Source: JAPOVO01 sp026708165 (GTDB lineage: Bacteria > Chloroflexota > UBA11872 > VXNJ01). From it: a stretch of 64,000 nt of DNA. A program made the translations under genes and the position numbers. Positions 9,057 to 17,902 of this stretch are shown here, in pieces (position 1 is the stretch's first letter; every line of letters starts with the position of its first letter). Below the pieces are notes generated by a model. The model was not told the origin of the DNA. It saw only the letters and a program-made list of their open reading frames with translations, and made no database searches. The stretch is from assembly GCA_965208775.1 (NCBI GenBank), contig OZ242360.1, positions 248,001-312,000 of the forward strand, in the 5' to 3' direction.

Positions 9057-10505
9057 CTAACCTGTCTGCGCGCCCCGATACTTACCAATAATGTCCTTGT
9101 TGATTTTGTCGGCGGCCTCGTCGAGCGCCTCCTTGGGAGTTTTCTCTCCCAGCGCGAACGCCTGCATTGCGGGCTTCAATACATCCCACATGTCCCAGAG
9201 TCCAGGCGCCTTCTCTACCCGGCCGAACTTCGCCTCCTCCAACGCACGGATCTTCACGGGATTATTGGCAACGTCCGGATGCTTGATGTAGAGATCCAGG
9301 TTCGATTGCCGCGGCGGTACGTAACCGAACTCAATGTTGTACTCCAGGTTACCCGGCCCTGCCATAAACTGGATCCACTCCCAAGTGGCGTCCTTGTACT
9401 TGCTGCCCGCGAAGATGCATTTGCATCCCAACCCGCCGTGCGTCCACTTGACGTTGCCGGTCATCGTTTCGGCTACGCCAAAGTTGAGGTCGGGGTAGTC
9501 CTTCTCGATAGTCCTGGCCAGACCGAGCTCGTCGTTATGGCGGTAGGCGTAATTCCCTTGGCCGAAACCGGGCCGGTGTTCCCTGCCGTTAGACCCTCTG
9601 TCGGCCGGGTCCGCGAAGTTCTCCATGTTGTCAAGGATCTTGTCAGCCGCTTCCAGGCCTGCCGCGGAGTTGTAGCCCGACTTGCCATCCTCGGTGAGCA
9701 GCGAGCCGCCCGCCTGATAGAAGTACGGGTTCCAGTAAGTCACCGGGTGCCCCAGCCCAGCTTGCGCGGTACCGAAAGCATTATGCGATCCGGCTGCCTT
9801 TGCCGCCATTACCTGGGTGAGCATTTCCGAATGCTCCGTCCACGTTGTCGGCGTTATCGCCGGATCGAGTCCTGACTTCTCCCAGACGGTCTTGTTGAAG
9901 TAGGCCACGCGAAACGCGTAGAGATGCGGCAACTCGTAGAGCTTGCCTTCCCAGTCCATCCCCGCGCGGGGTCCAGGCAACCAGTCATCGAGATCGACAT
10001 TGTCCTTCTTGACAAATTCGTCGAGCGGCTCGAGCACGTCCTGGACTACGTAAGTAGTGAACTCATCCACGTTGACATACGCCGTGTCAGGTGGTGCGCC
10101 GGCGGCAACCGCGCCCATGGTCTTCTGAATCCGGTTGCTCCAGGGAACGATATCGATGCGAATCTCGATGTTCGGATTGAAGTCCCTGTTGAAGCGATCG
10201 ATTAGCGGCTGAAAAACCTTCATGTCCTCTGCCGACAGAGGGTGTACCCAATCGAGGATCGTCACCTTCTGGGGCGCCGGTTTCTCGACTATGACAGTCT
10301 CGACCTTTACTCTCTCGACGACCTTTTCAACCTCTACCTCTTTGATCGTCTCAACAGGTACCTCTTTTACGACCTCCACAACCTGAGTCTCGCCGCACCC
10401 CGCCAGCGCGGTGATCCCGGCAGCGCCAACTCCGGTGTAAACGCCTGCTTTCAGCAGCCGTCGTCTAGACATCAAACCCGCTCCGCTATCTTGTCTCGAT
10501 GCCAT
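9057..10505 (-). CDS. ABC transporter solute-binding lipoprotein
   Basis: A 482-residue extracellular sugar-type binding protein. The N-terminus has a Tat-like SRRRLLK motif, a hydrophobic stretch and a lipobox ending at Cys37 (LAGC). It is followed by a Val/Glu/Lys stalk (~41-75) and then the type I binding-protein body (DWVHPLSAEDMKVFQPLIDR onward). The start at 10505 has GGGAGG nine bases upstream, which is better than the internal ATG at 10472. The leader and first ~45 codons are duplicated as a remnant at 11686-11949. It delivers substrate to the permeases encoded directly downstream. Confidence 0.94.
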   Translation of the reverse strand: MASRQDSGAGLMSRRRLLKAGVYTGVGAAGITALAGCGETQVVEVVKEVPVETIKEVEVEKVVERVKVETVIVEKPAPQKVTILDWVHPLSAEDMKVFQPLIDRFNRDFNPNIEIRIDIVPWSNRIQKTMGAVAAGAPPDTAYVNVDEFTTYVVQDVLEPLDEFVKKDNVDLDDWLPGPRAGMDWEGKLYELPHLYAFRVAYFNKTVWEKSGLDPAITPTTWTEHSEMLTQVMAAKAAGSHNAFGTAQAGLGHPVTYWNPYFYQAGGSLLTEDGKSGYNSAAGLEAADKILDNMENFADPADRGSNGREHRPGFGQGNYAYRHNDELGLARTIEKDYPDLNFGVAETMTGNVKWTHGGLGCKCIFAGSKYKDATWEWIQFMAGPGNLEYNIEFGYVPPRQSNLDLYIKHPDVANNPVKIRALEEAKFGRVEKAPGLWDMWDVLKPAMQAFALGEKTPKEALDEAADKINKDIIGKYRGAQTG

Positions 10506-10658
10506 TCGGACTATCCTCCCGATCTTCCACATGCCCTGTCCCAAACACCAGCAGGTGCCCAGTCTTCTACAACCGGGCGATTTTTGCACCGCCTATGCAT
10601 CACGTCAAGCGGTCGAGATATCCCGAAACGGATGCGCATGGGCGCGATGGGGTTGTTG

Positions 10659-11693
10659 TCAGACTCCCACCGCAACCCTGCTTCGGATCTTGCGCAGCTC
10701 ATCATTGCGCTGGGCGGTCGAGGCGGCTATGTACTCGTGCCAGCTTTGCAGTTGGAACCTCGCCTTCACCTCCTCGATAGAGAGGTCGGGATCGAGGGTC
10801 TCTATTATGCAGGTGCTGTCCTGGGGGCGGTTCTTGATCTTGATTCGGTCCCCGTATACCTCCACAAGCCTGTTCAGCTTCCCGAAGGACTCGGACATCG
10901 GATAGCTGGCAAGGTTGCAGTGGAATACCTCACGATCAAAGTTAAGGTCTTCGAAGATCAGGTTCGCCTGCCCGGTCGTTTGCGGGTAAATGGCGGGCGA
11001 CTCCGTAATGATCGTTCCGTCCATGTCCACAAACGTGGAACCGTCGGGAGTCGACGAAACGATGTAGAGACCGTAGCGCACGGCGCGGGCGACCAGCCAC
11101 CTACCGCCCATCCACATGGACGACCAAAACACCAACTTTGCACCGGAGTCGCGGGCCGTTTGATGCACCGCATCGAAGTGGACATCATAGCATATTGAGA
11201 ACGCCACCGGGACGCCGGCGAGCTCGACGGCGGCGTTGTGCGAGCCCGGCGGCGCCTCGCCGGGCACGGGAAACATTTTCCGGTAGGGCTTGAGGATCTC
11301 GCCTTGAGCGGTGATTGGCACGAGGCTGTTGTAGGCGAGATCGTCGTCTCGCTCCACGATGGGGAGCACTACGTTCACGCGCGCTGCTTTCCCCGCCGCC
11401 TGCACGGCGCGCACGTACGAATCGTCCAGACCGATGGCTACCTCGGTGTACGTCTCCTTCTGCACAGGTCGCTTCAAGGTCCTCGCCGGCGCCCAGCGGC
11501 GCAGGTCCCGGGCGGAATGACGATCCGACGCGACAAATCCGAAGAGCTCCTGAAATAACAGGATGTCGACGCGGAGGTCGCCAGCCCGCGCGATGGTCTC
11601 CAGAACCGCTTCACGCTCACGTTCCGCCCGGTCTCTTGCCCTAACGTCGCCATATTCGAAATACGTCGTGCCTATTCGGCGAAACTTAGCCAT
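10659..11693 (-). CDS. carbon-nitrogen hydrolase (nitrilase family)
   Basis: A 344-residue amidase/nitrilase-superfamily enzyme. The catalytic Glu49 (LLFQEL), Lys139 (KPYRKM) and Cys168 (SICYDVHF) are all present. The family cleaves amide or nitrile C-N bonds through a cysteine intermediate. It sits between the solute-binding protein and two oxidoreductase genes, so an amide-bearing or N-acyl sugar substrate is a reasonable guess, not shown. I chose ATG 11693, nine bases after GGAGG; an ATG six bases earlier is also possible. Its start abuts a decayed copy of the binding-protein leader, which may supply its promoter. Confidence 0.9.
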   Translation of the reverse strand: MAKFRRIGTTYFEYGDVRARDRAEREREAVLETIARAGDLRVDILLFQELFGFVASDRHSARDLRRWAPARTLKRPVQKETYTEVAIGLDDSYVRAVQAAGKAARVNVVLPIVERDDDLAYNSLVPITAQGEILKPYRKMFPVPGEAPPGSHNAAVELAGVPVAFSICYDVHFDAVHQTARDSGAKLVFWSSMWMGGRWLVARAVRYGLYIVSSTPDGSTFVDMDGTIITESPAIYPQTTGQANLIFEDLNFDREVFHCNLASYPMSESFGKLNRLVEVYGDRIKIKNRPQDSTCIIETLDPDLSIEEVKARFQLQSWHEYIAASTAQRNDELRKIRSRVAVGV

Positions 11694-11949
11694 GGGCATG
11701 TGCCTCCGGTTTGACCGCCTTTACGATCTGTAGCTCACCGCATCCAGCAAGCGCCCTTGACCCGGCGGCGTCGGCTCCGGCGAAAACGCCGGTTGGCGGC
11801 AGCCGGCGTCTCGACATCAAACCGACTCCGTCATCTCCCTTCGGCGCCATTGCACTCGCCTTCCCCTTTTTCAACACACCTTCGCGCCGACCAACCGTAA
11901 GTGTTCGATCTTCGTCGAGCAGGCGATTCTTACACCTATCGTGAAGCAC
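11686..11949 (-). pseudogene. remnant of a solute-binding protein leader and signal peptide
   Basis: An 87-codon frame repeats the start of the binding protein at 10505: GLMSRRRL, a damaged hydrophobic segment (GVFAGADAAGSRALAGC instead of a smooth signal) and the first stalk residues (GELQIVKAVK). It then runs into the nitrilase start. The similarity extends upstream of the start codon: RCKNR is readable upstream of both copies. Charged and polar replacements in the signal core suggest it no longer works as a secretion signal. It is best viewed as the decayed half of a ~240-base direct repeat whose intact half is at about 10366-10615. Confidence 0.75.
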
Positions 11950-11989
11950 ACCAGATGGTTTTCATTCCAAAATGCTGTTCGCGCTGCTG

Positions 11990-13063
11990 TCAGATGACGC
12001 CGCTCTGAGCTTCCGCCGCGGGGGTGTTGGTACCGTCGACGTCTCTCAGCTTGATCCGTTTTTTCAATCGTGACGAGTCGTACGACGCGACTACGGCCTC
12101 CATCACGCGCAGGCCGTCCAACCCTGTTATAGGAGATTCAGTGTCATTCAGAGCCGACTCTACCCAGGCACGGGTCATCTCGCCCATCGCGACGTCCCAC
12201 GAGTCGTCGATTTCGTACTCGACGTAGTCCGCTCCTAGCGACGGTGCTCCCCAAACGCGTAAGAGTGACTTTGGCCGCCACGAGAATGCCATGCCACCTT
12301 TGGTGCCGTAGACGTTCAGATCAAGCCGCGACCGTGGACCCGGCGAGATTCCGTCGGAATGGACTATCAGAGTGGAGCCATCCGTGAGCACATAATGACC
12401 CACACCGTAGTCTTCGGTCTCGAACTCGCGATGAACGAACGTTCGCATGTCGGCCAGGACCTCGGCGATCTCTGCCTGGAATAGCCACCGCGCGAAATCC
12501 AATGCGTGATCAGCGTGGGTGAACCAGGCCCCTCCCGGAGTAGCCGACGGGTCAGTCCACCAGCTTGCCAGCGATTTGTCGGACTCCGTTCGGGTGGGCA
12601 TCCCCGTCGGATAGGAACAGTAGATGTGATGCGGCTCGCCCAACTCGCCGCTGTCCCATATACGCTTCATGAGCGGGAACGTCTTCCAATACCGGAAGTT
12701 GTAGCCCGCAAGCAGCTTCACGCCAGCCCGCGAGCAGGCGTCGATCATCTCCTCGCACTCGCGAACGTTCATAGCCATCGGCTTATCCGCCAACACATGT
12801 TTGCCAGCGGCCGCCAGAGCCTTGCAGACCGCCACACGCTCCGACGTGCGAACGGTGAGGATGCCGCCGTCGATGTCCGAGTTTGCGAAGTCGTCCAGAT
12901 CGGTGTAACCATCGGCCCCCGTATGCTTGACGAGCAGTTCCAGGTCCTCGGGATCCTCGTCCCAAACTGCAACGATCTTGCAGAAATCGGCGCCTTCAAG
13001 GGCCCTGATAAACGCCAGCGTATGCGGCCAAAGATCGTATCCCGCCAGTCCTACCCTAAACAT
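11990..13063 (-). CDS. Gfo/Idh/MocA family oxidoreductase with unusual Rossmann start
   Basis: A 357-residue member of the family. The usual glycine-rich cofactor loop is replaced by RVGLAGYDLWPHTL, and the EKP step reads LADKPMAM. The downstream YNFRYWKTFPLMKRI region and the GGAWFTHADHALDFARW segment (candidate catalytic His-x-x-Asp) fit the family. Loss of the standard loop could mean altered cofactor use. Its start overlaps the end of the preceding oxidoreductase gene by eight bases and is preceded by GAGGTG, which implies coupled translation. It belongs to the 14126-5001 operon. Confidence 0.9.
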   Translation of the reverse strand: MFRVGLAGYDLWPHTLAFIRALEGADFCKIVAVWDEDPEDLELLVKHTGADGYTDLDDFANSDIDGGILTVRTSERVAVCKALAAAGKHVLADKPMAMNVRECEEMIDACSRAGVKLLAGYNFRYWKTFPLMKRIWDSGELGEPHHIYCSYPTGMPTRTESDKSLASWWTDPSATPGGAWFTHADHALDFARWLFQAEIAEVLADMRTFVHREFETEDYGVGHYVLTDGSTLIVHSDGISPGPRSRLDLNVYGTKGGMAFSWRPKSLLRVWGAPSLGADYVEYEIDDSWDVAMGEMTRAWVESALNDTESPITGLDGLRVMEAVVASYDSSRLKKRIKLRDVDGTNTPAAEAQSGVI

Positions 13064-14126
13064 CCTCGGTCACCTCTGAGAGCTTGATACGGCAATCGTT
13101 CTTGACAGAAAGCTTGATCGCCTCCTGGAGCCTTACCGCTTCGATGGCGTTCTCGATACTGGAAACCGGCTCCGCTCCGTTTGAAACGCTCTCGATGAAG
13201 TGCCTAATCTCGCCAACGAAGCCATGGATATTCAGGCTGTTGGCGTCGTCGGTCGGCTGTATGTCGTCAGGCTCCCAGTAACGCATCTCGTCTTCGCCGT
13301 CCAGGAAAGCGATCACCCGGCGCCAGTTCTCCACGAACACCCGGCTGCCAACCCCGGTGACCGCGACACGCTCGCTCCAGTTATTGTGCATGCCCTCCAG
13401 GCAGTTGACGTTGATGAGGCCGAGGGCGTCGTTCGCAAACCTGAGGGTGATCGCGTAGCCGTCGAGACCGGTCCCCCTCGAAACCCGCTCGGCGTAGACG
13501 GTCTCGATTTCCCCCATGAAGAACCTGGGCAGATCGAGATGATGTATGCAGAACCCGTTCAGGAAGTCATACACGTCAACCGGGTATTGGCCGTACGTAT
13601 ACCGTCCCTCGTACATGCTCGGTTCACCAAAATTAGGGAGATCGACTATTGACTTGGCACGCATGTATGGCTGCGAGAACCGCTTCATGAATCCGACAAC
13701 GACGATCTTGCCGTTGGTATCGGCAGCTTCCTTCATGCGGTTGGAGTTCGCGATCGTTTCCGCCGGCGGCTTTTCCACCCATACGTGCTTGCCAGCGTTC
13801 AAACAGTCGATTGCAACATCGGCCTGAGTCTTGGGATGCAGACAGACGATCACGCAGTCTACGTCGGCCTTATCGAGCATCTCTCGATGATCGGTGTAGA
13901 TCTCACGCCCGCCGTGGAAGGAGGAAATTCTCTCGGCGTGATCGCGTTTGTGCTCGGCGACCGCAACCAGCTCCGCTCCCAGTTCGGGCAACCGCTCACC
14001 AGCGTGAGAAGCCACCAGTGACGGCAATCCGCTCGGAGAGCCTCCGAACGCGTGCCGCAGGCTCGGGTAGAGGCTCATGCGGGCGTGTTCTCCTCCACCG
14101 ACAAATCCCACTCTTACAGGTTCCAT
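13056..14126 (-). CDS. Gfo/Idh/MocA family oxidoreductase (first gene of operon)
   Basis: A 356-residue NAD(P)-dependent oxidoreductase with VGFVGGGEHARMSL as the cofactor loop and WVEKPPAE for the EKP step. It contains YDFLNGFCIHHLDLPRFF, where the His-x-x-Asp pair is the likely catalytic site. ATG 14126 is nine bases after AAGGGA. It is the first gene of the long minus-strand operon; the 250 bases between it and the MFS gene upstream contain no gene I recognise and presumably its promoter. Confidence 0.93.
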   Translation of the reverse strand: MEPVRVGFVGGGEHARMSLYPSLRHAFGGSPSGLPSLVASHAGERLPELGAELVAVAEHKRDHAERISSFHGGREIYTDHREMLDKADVDCVIVCLHPKTQADVAIDCLNAGKHVWVEKPPAETIANSNRMKEAADTNGKIVVVGFMKRFSQPYMRAKSIVDLPNFGEPSMYEGRYTYGQYPVDVYDFLNGFCIHHLDLPRFFMGEIETVYAERVSRGTGLDGYAITLRFANDALGLINVNCLEGMHNNWSERVAVTGVGSRVFVENWRRVIAFLDGEDEMRYWEPDDIQPTDDANSLNIHGFVGEIRHFIESVSNGAEPVSSIENAIEAVRLQEAIKLSVKNDCRIKLSEVTEDV

Positions 14127-14376
14127 CGCAGCCCATCCCTTCCACTAAACCAGGATTTCCGTTGTTGCCTCCACAACCCGTTCATGCTCGAGTCATTGCA
14201 GGTCCCCTCCACGCTGCGTTCCACAATGCGGTAGTTGATCGAAACCGACGGCCTCTCCCCATCGCCGACACACCGGCCAGCGTGGCAGCGGCGTCAACAC
14301 TCTAACTTCCGGCGGAAAGGACTCGTCACAATACACGAAGGGCAGCTCCGCAGCGTGACATGCGCTCTCTCCGTTC

Positions 14377-15609
14377 CTAGTCTCCCCGAACCGAAGACCC
14401 TATCCCGGGACGCTCCGCCCGCACGTCAGACTCGCTGTCATGATGAGCACTGCGAAGGCTCGTCCCTCGACGGACAGCTCGTATGTAGACAGCCGTTGGC
14501 AGTGCTATCAGCGCCACCGCTGCGCTGACGAAAAATGGCGCACCGAGACTCGCCGCCACCTCCGCCACCATGCCGGAGACCGTGGACCCAAGCACTACGC
14601 CCAACGAGTAGACAGCGTAGAAGATGCCGAAGGCGGTACCCGTGCGGCGGCTCGAAGTGACATCTGAGACCGTCGCCCCCAGAGATGGAAACAGCAGGCC
14701 GAAGCCGAATCCAAACACCACCATGGCTCCAAACGCAGGCGCCGCCACTCCGTTGGAAACTCCCAGAATCAGGCCGCTGCCGCCAAGCAGCGCAAACCCC
14801 AGCGATACCGCCAGCCTGCGTGAGACGCCGTCAATCGCCCTGTGCACCGGGCTGGCCATGACCACCGCCGCCACCAGCGAGAACGTCGCGAAGGCGATGC
14901 CTGAAATACGCGGCGCCGCGCCGGCGAGCTCCAGCGCTATCGGGAGATGGTTTATCAGTGAGCCTATGCCGAACGTCATCGCCAGCACCGCGCAGAACAC
15001 CGGAGTCAGTCTCCGCCATGTCGGGGTGGAAGTGCGCGTGCTGGCCACAGCCCGATCCTGGACTGCCTCTATAGGCATGGAGGGCACCTTTATCAAGAAC
15101 ACCATCGCGGCCAGCAGCATCAGCGTGCCGCTTGTGGCGAATACCGCCCCGAATCCCCAAAGGTCGCGAATGTATCCGGCAAGCGGCGGACCGATGACTG
15201 CCGACACTGCTATCAGGGCGCCGCTCATTCCAATAGAGCGGGTGCGGTGGAGAGTCGTGCGGTCGCCCAGCATTGCGAACGCGCCGGGGGCCAGGACGCC
15301 GGCTACCAGCCCGTGGAAGGCGCGCAGGGCCAGAAGCTGGCCCGGGGTCGAGGCGAAGTCGTAAAGGTAGAGCGCCGCCGCGGTGAGCAGCATGCCTATG
15401 GCTATCAGGCGTTTGCGGTTGAGCCTGTCCAGCAGCAGGCCCGCGCCAATGTTGCCGGCGAGGTTCGAAGCCGAATACATGCCGACGATAGCGCCGCCCA
15501 TGGCGGCCGTCGCGCCCAGCGACCTTGCATAGGCTGAGATCACGGGGAGCTGAATAAACAGGTCCAGGAACGCGACCAGCACTACCGCCCGGATGGCCCA
15601 TGTCGCCAT
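14377..15609 (-). CDS. MFS transporter
   Basis: A 410-residue, 12-helix major facilitator superfamily carrier. The loop 2-3 motif is GLLLDRLNRKR and a second-half pseudo-repeat reads HRAIDGVSRRLAV. The first helix is VVLVAFLDLFIQLPVISAY. The family exchanges or symports small solutes or drugs; the closest style is a generic drug/sugar-efflux-like carrier, so no substrate is given. The ATG at 15609 has GGAGGAG about 12 bases upstream. The leader and first helix recur as a remnant at 17503-17700. Confidence 0.92.
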   Translation of the reverse strand: MATWAIRAVVLVAFLDLFIQLPVISAYARSLGATAAMGGAIVGMYSASNLAGNIGAGLLLDRLNRKRLIAIGMLLTAAALYLYDFASTPGQLLALRAFHGLVAGVLAPGAFAMLGDRTTLHRTRSIGMSGALIAVSAVIGPPLAGYIRDLWGFGAVFATSGTLMLLAAMVFLIKVPSMPIEAVQDRAVASTRTSTPTWRRLTPVFCAVLAMTFGIGSLINHLPIALELAGAAPRISGIAFATFSLVAAVVMASPVHRAIDGVSRRLAVSLGFALLGGSGLILGVSNGVAAPAFGAMVVFGFGFGLLFPSLGATVSDVTSSRRTGTAFGIFYAVYSLGVVLGSTVSGMVAEVAASLGAPFFVSAAVALIALPTAVYIRAVRRGTSLRSAHHDSESDVRAERPGIGSSVRGD

Positions 15610-15711
15610 ATGGCTGGAGCGCTCCTCCTGGAACTAGATCAAGAACGTACCCATTTAATGATCTTTTGCGAATGAGAGGTCATTTTATGCGATGCAGGTC
15701 CGGTCGATGGA
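15515..15711 (-). repeat. direct repeat A: intact leader and start of the MFS gene
   Basis: About 197 bases, covering the first ~30 codons of the MFS gene and ~100 bases upstream, match 17503-17700 at a nearly constant offset of 1,988-1,990. Shared blocks include GAGCGCTCCTCCTG, CGGGGAGCTG and GCGATGCA. The same orientation makes this a direct repeat flanking the esterase-like gene and an amidohydrolase fragment. Confidence 0.7.
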
Positions 15712-15726
15712 GACTTGGCTCTCGGG

Positions 15727-15873
15727 TCAGACCGCCGCAATCCACTCGCCTTCGACCACAACGACTGCGCCTTCAACAGGATCGGAGCCGCTGCCGTCGA
15801 ACGCCGGACCGCATTTGGGCGCCGGGCGCCGAGGGGACATATTGCTGTTCAGGATCGAATCAGCACTAGTCAT
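15727..15873 (-). pseudogene. N-terminal fragment of an amidohydrolase
   Basis: A 48-codon frame from an ATG at 15873 to a TGA at 15727 contains FDGSGSDPVEGAVVVVEGEW followed by IAAV. This matches the first beta-sandwich strands of metal-dependent amidohydrolases (pattern: DGTG-x-DP-x-x-x-A-x-V-x-V-x-x-x-x-I-x-x-VG). The frame stops exactly where the conserved Gly is expected, and no metal-binding HxH barrel follows. It is too short to function and lies in the 360-base gap between the MFS gene and the esterase-like gene. Confidence 0.55.
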
Positions 15874-15969
15874 GCCGTTCCTCGACTGACCGACTTCTTA
15901 GTAACGTCACACTAGCCGACTCCGCCACGGCCCAATCACCCACACCCCACAATCCGCCTGCTCGGGCAT

Positions 15970-17073
15970 TCAGGCTTTCGTTAGCCGATCCACGAGCCAT
16001 GGTTCAGCCAGATCGCCAAACCACTGATGCTCGCCTCGGCGTATGTCGAGAACCAAGTTGGCGTCGGCGCCGAGAAGCCTATAGGCGGCGCCCGCAATTT
16101 CCACCTGGGATCTGACGTTCTCCAGCCCGCTGGCGCCGTTGAGTGGATCGCGATCACCTGCCTCGATAAGCAATGGACGCGGAGCTACTAGTGCGCCCAT
16201 ATCTCCCATGTCCACCGCCTGCCAGAGGCCGGGAACGTAGTTGCAGGCACAGTTGTCATTCTTGTCGAGCAACGATTCGCGGCTCCCATAAAAGTATCCG
16301 CTTATCACGGCGGCGCGAATCCGTTCGTCCAGCGCGGCCAGCCACAGAGTTTGATGGCCCCCTCCACTCAACCCGGCGCAACCGATGCGATCAGGGTCAC
16401 AGTCGGGCCTCGATTGGATGTAGTCGATCAATCTCATCAAGTCGAAGGCGTACATGCCAGATAACGACAGGCCTAGACTAATTGCGACGAAGTTGAGCTC
16501 GGCGCAGGAGCCCCGCTTGAAGTGATCCTCGGTTTCTACCTGGCGCACCGGCTCACGCCGCTCTCCCCAGCCGCGAGCATCCGGCGCGAAAACAACCAGG
16601 CCCCGCTGGGCGAAGCGATGTCCATAGGCATAGTTGTATTCCCTTACCGAGTCGGCGATCGCCGGTATGTCGGTTCTGCCGACGACGCTGAGCTTGCCGC
16701 CACTGCCATGGCCGTGAGGCGTAATGACTGCTGGACGCCGCTGACCATGCCTCACGTCGTCTGGTATCAAGACGTACATGGTCATCACTACGGCCGGCTC
16801 GGTCTGGATCTCGACTCGTTGTCTAACGTAGCCGTCGCAGCGCACAGACTCCGTAACGCGCGCTTCCGGAGGCGCGGGGCACAGCGCATCGACGCCGGAA
16901 ATCCGGCGCAGGTGGTCACGAGTCTTGCGTCGCCAGGCCAGGAATGCTTGTCGACTACTTACATCAACCGCGAGCTGCCGACTCTCGCTGTCATAGCGGC
17001 GCCTGAGCTGCTCGTGCGCGGGGAAAAAACGGCCGACTCGCTCGATTCGGAGGAGCCGGTCTGGATCAGTCAT
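15970..17073 (-). CDS. alpha/beta hydrolase, acetyl-xylan-esterase/dienelactone-hydrolase-like
   Basis: A 367-residue cytoplasmic alpha/beta hydrolase; no signal peptide is visible. It shows an oxyanion-type loop ITPHGHGSGGK, the nucleophile elbow GCAGLSGGGHQTLW with Ser between glycines, a candidate acid in EAGDRDPLNG and a candidate base in RRGEHQWFGD. A long N-terminal helical part precedes the fold, as in carbohydrate-ester hydrolases of the abhydrolase_7/AXE1 type. ATG 17073 has only a weak ribosome site. It sits between two copies of the MFS leader repeat. Confidence 0.88.
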   Translation of the reverse strand: MTDPDRLLRIERVGRFFPAHEQLRRRYDSESRQLAVDVSSRQAFLAWRRKTRDHLRRISGVDALCPAPPEARVTESVRCDGYVRQRVEIQTEPAVVMTMYVLIPDDVRHGQRRPAVITPHGHGSGGKLSVVGRTDIPAIADSVREYNYAYGHRFAQRGLVVFAPDARGWGERREPVRQVETEDHFKRGSCAELNFVAISLGLSLSGMYAFDLMRLIDYIQSRPDCDPDRIGCAGLSGGGHQTLWLAALDERIRAAVISGYFYGSRESLLDKNDNCACNYVPGLWQAVDMGDMGALVAPRPLLIEAGDRDPLNGASGLENVRSQVEIAGAAYRLLGADANLVLDIRRGEHQWFGDLAEPWLVDRLTKA

Positions 17074-17173
17074 TGTGCGACTTTAAGAATGTCGGACCGA
17101 TCCTCCCGGCATGGGCCCAACAGCATGGAAATTGCTCTCCTCGTAGCAACGTCAGCATCGCGGACCTCAATTC

Positions 17174-17350
17174 TTATTCTCGTACCGATCCTAGCGTGAG
17201 TCCGGAGATGAAGTGCCGCTGCATGAACAAGAATAGAACAATGATGGGGATTGATATCAGGGTCGAACCGAGCAGTATCGCGCCCAATGCTATACCTGCG
17301 TAGTTTGGGCAGTCATTCGGATTCGCTGGCCAGATGGACGTCTGGGAGAC
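17174..17350 (-). pseudogene. C-terminal remnant of a MalG-type ABC permease
   Basis: Reading the minus strand to a TAA at 17174 gives a last membrane helix and tail: LLGSTLISIPIIVLFLFMQR followed by HFISGLTLGSVRE. This is the canonical C-terminus of sugar permeases of the MalG type. Upstream the frame continues through SIWPANPNDCPNYAGI, then similarity fades; VILLSDELRLNV in another frame (~17410-17460) may be the preceding part after a frameshift. There is no start and no EAA loop, so this is a dead fragment. Confidence 0.65.
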
Positions 17351-17443
17351 GCCGAGAGAAAGTAGGTAGGCTCATCGAGTCGATGAAGAATTAACTGGAG
17401 ATGAGCCGACGTGGAGACCGTGGCGGCGACGTTCAGTCTGAGT

Positions 17444-17638
17444 TCATCTGAGAGCAGGATGACTGTGTGCAGGTCTTCGAATGGCCGAGTTCGAGGGCAC
17501 TGCACCCGGCGACTTCGCATATGCTGAAATCTCGGGGAGCTGTATGGAGATGTCTAAGAACGCGATCAACACCACTGTCTGGATAGCCCAAATTGGCAAT
17601 TGGCCGGAGCGCTCCTCCTGCAAATAGGTCAAGAACAC
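17444..17638 (-). pseudogene. N-terminal remnant of an MFS transporter gene
   Basis: The frame contains LPIWAIQTVVLIAFLDISI then QLPEISAYAKSPGA, a clear copy of the first helix of the MFS protein at 15609. The parental ATG has become TTG, while the ribosome-site region GAGGAGCGCTCC is kept. After about 33 residues similarity stops and the sequence runs into the permease-like fragment. It is the decayed half of direct repeat A. Confidence 0.75.
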
Positions 17639-17700
17639 TCCCCATGATTACCTCTGGGAAATCGGGGGCGTTTTGTGCGATGCAAGTACAGTCGATGCGG
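17503..17700 (-). repeat. direct repeat A: decayed copy of the MFS leader
   Basis: Second copy of the ~197-base repeat described at 15515-15711, with scattered substitutions and a 2-base length difference near its upstream end. The 17074-17902 gap therefore holds permease and MFS remnants and, beyond 17700, about 200 bases without recognisable content ahead of the propeller gene. Confidence 0.7.
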
Positions 17701-17902
17701 ACATCATTGCCATATGAATTTGAGTCGGGTGGCGAACGACGCCCCTCACTCCGGCATCGGGCCTGTCGCACCGTCCGACACCGCTCCTGACTGCCGGAAG
17801 AGAATCAAGGCCAAACGGCTGCCTCCCATCCGTTGCACTGGGCAGAGAGCCGCGCCATACTGAGGCCAACTCACGGTCGTTGTCCCAGAGGAGGGGTGGC
17901 AG

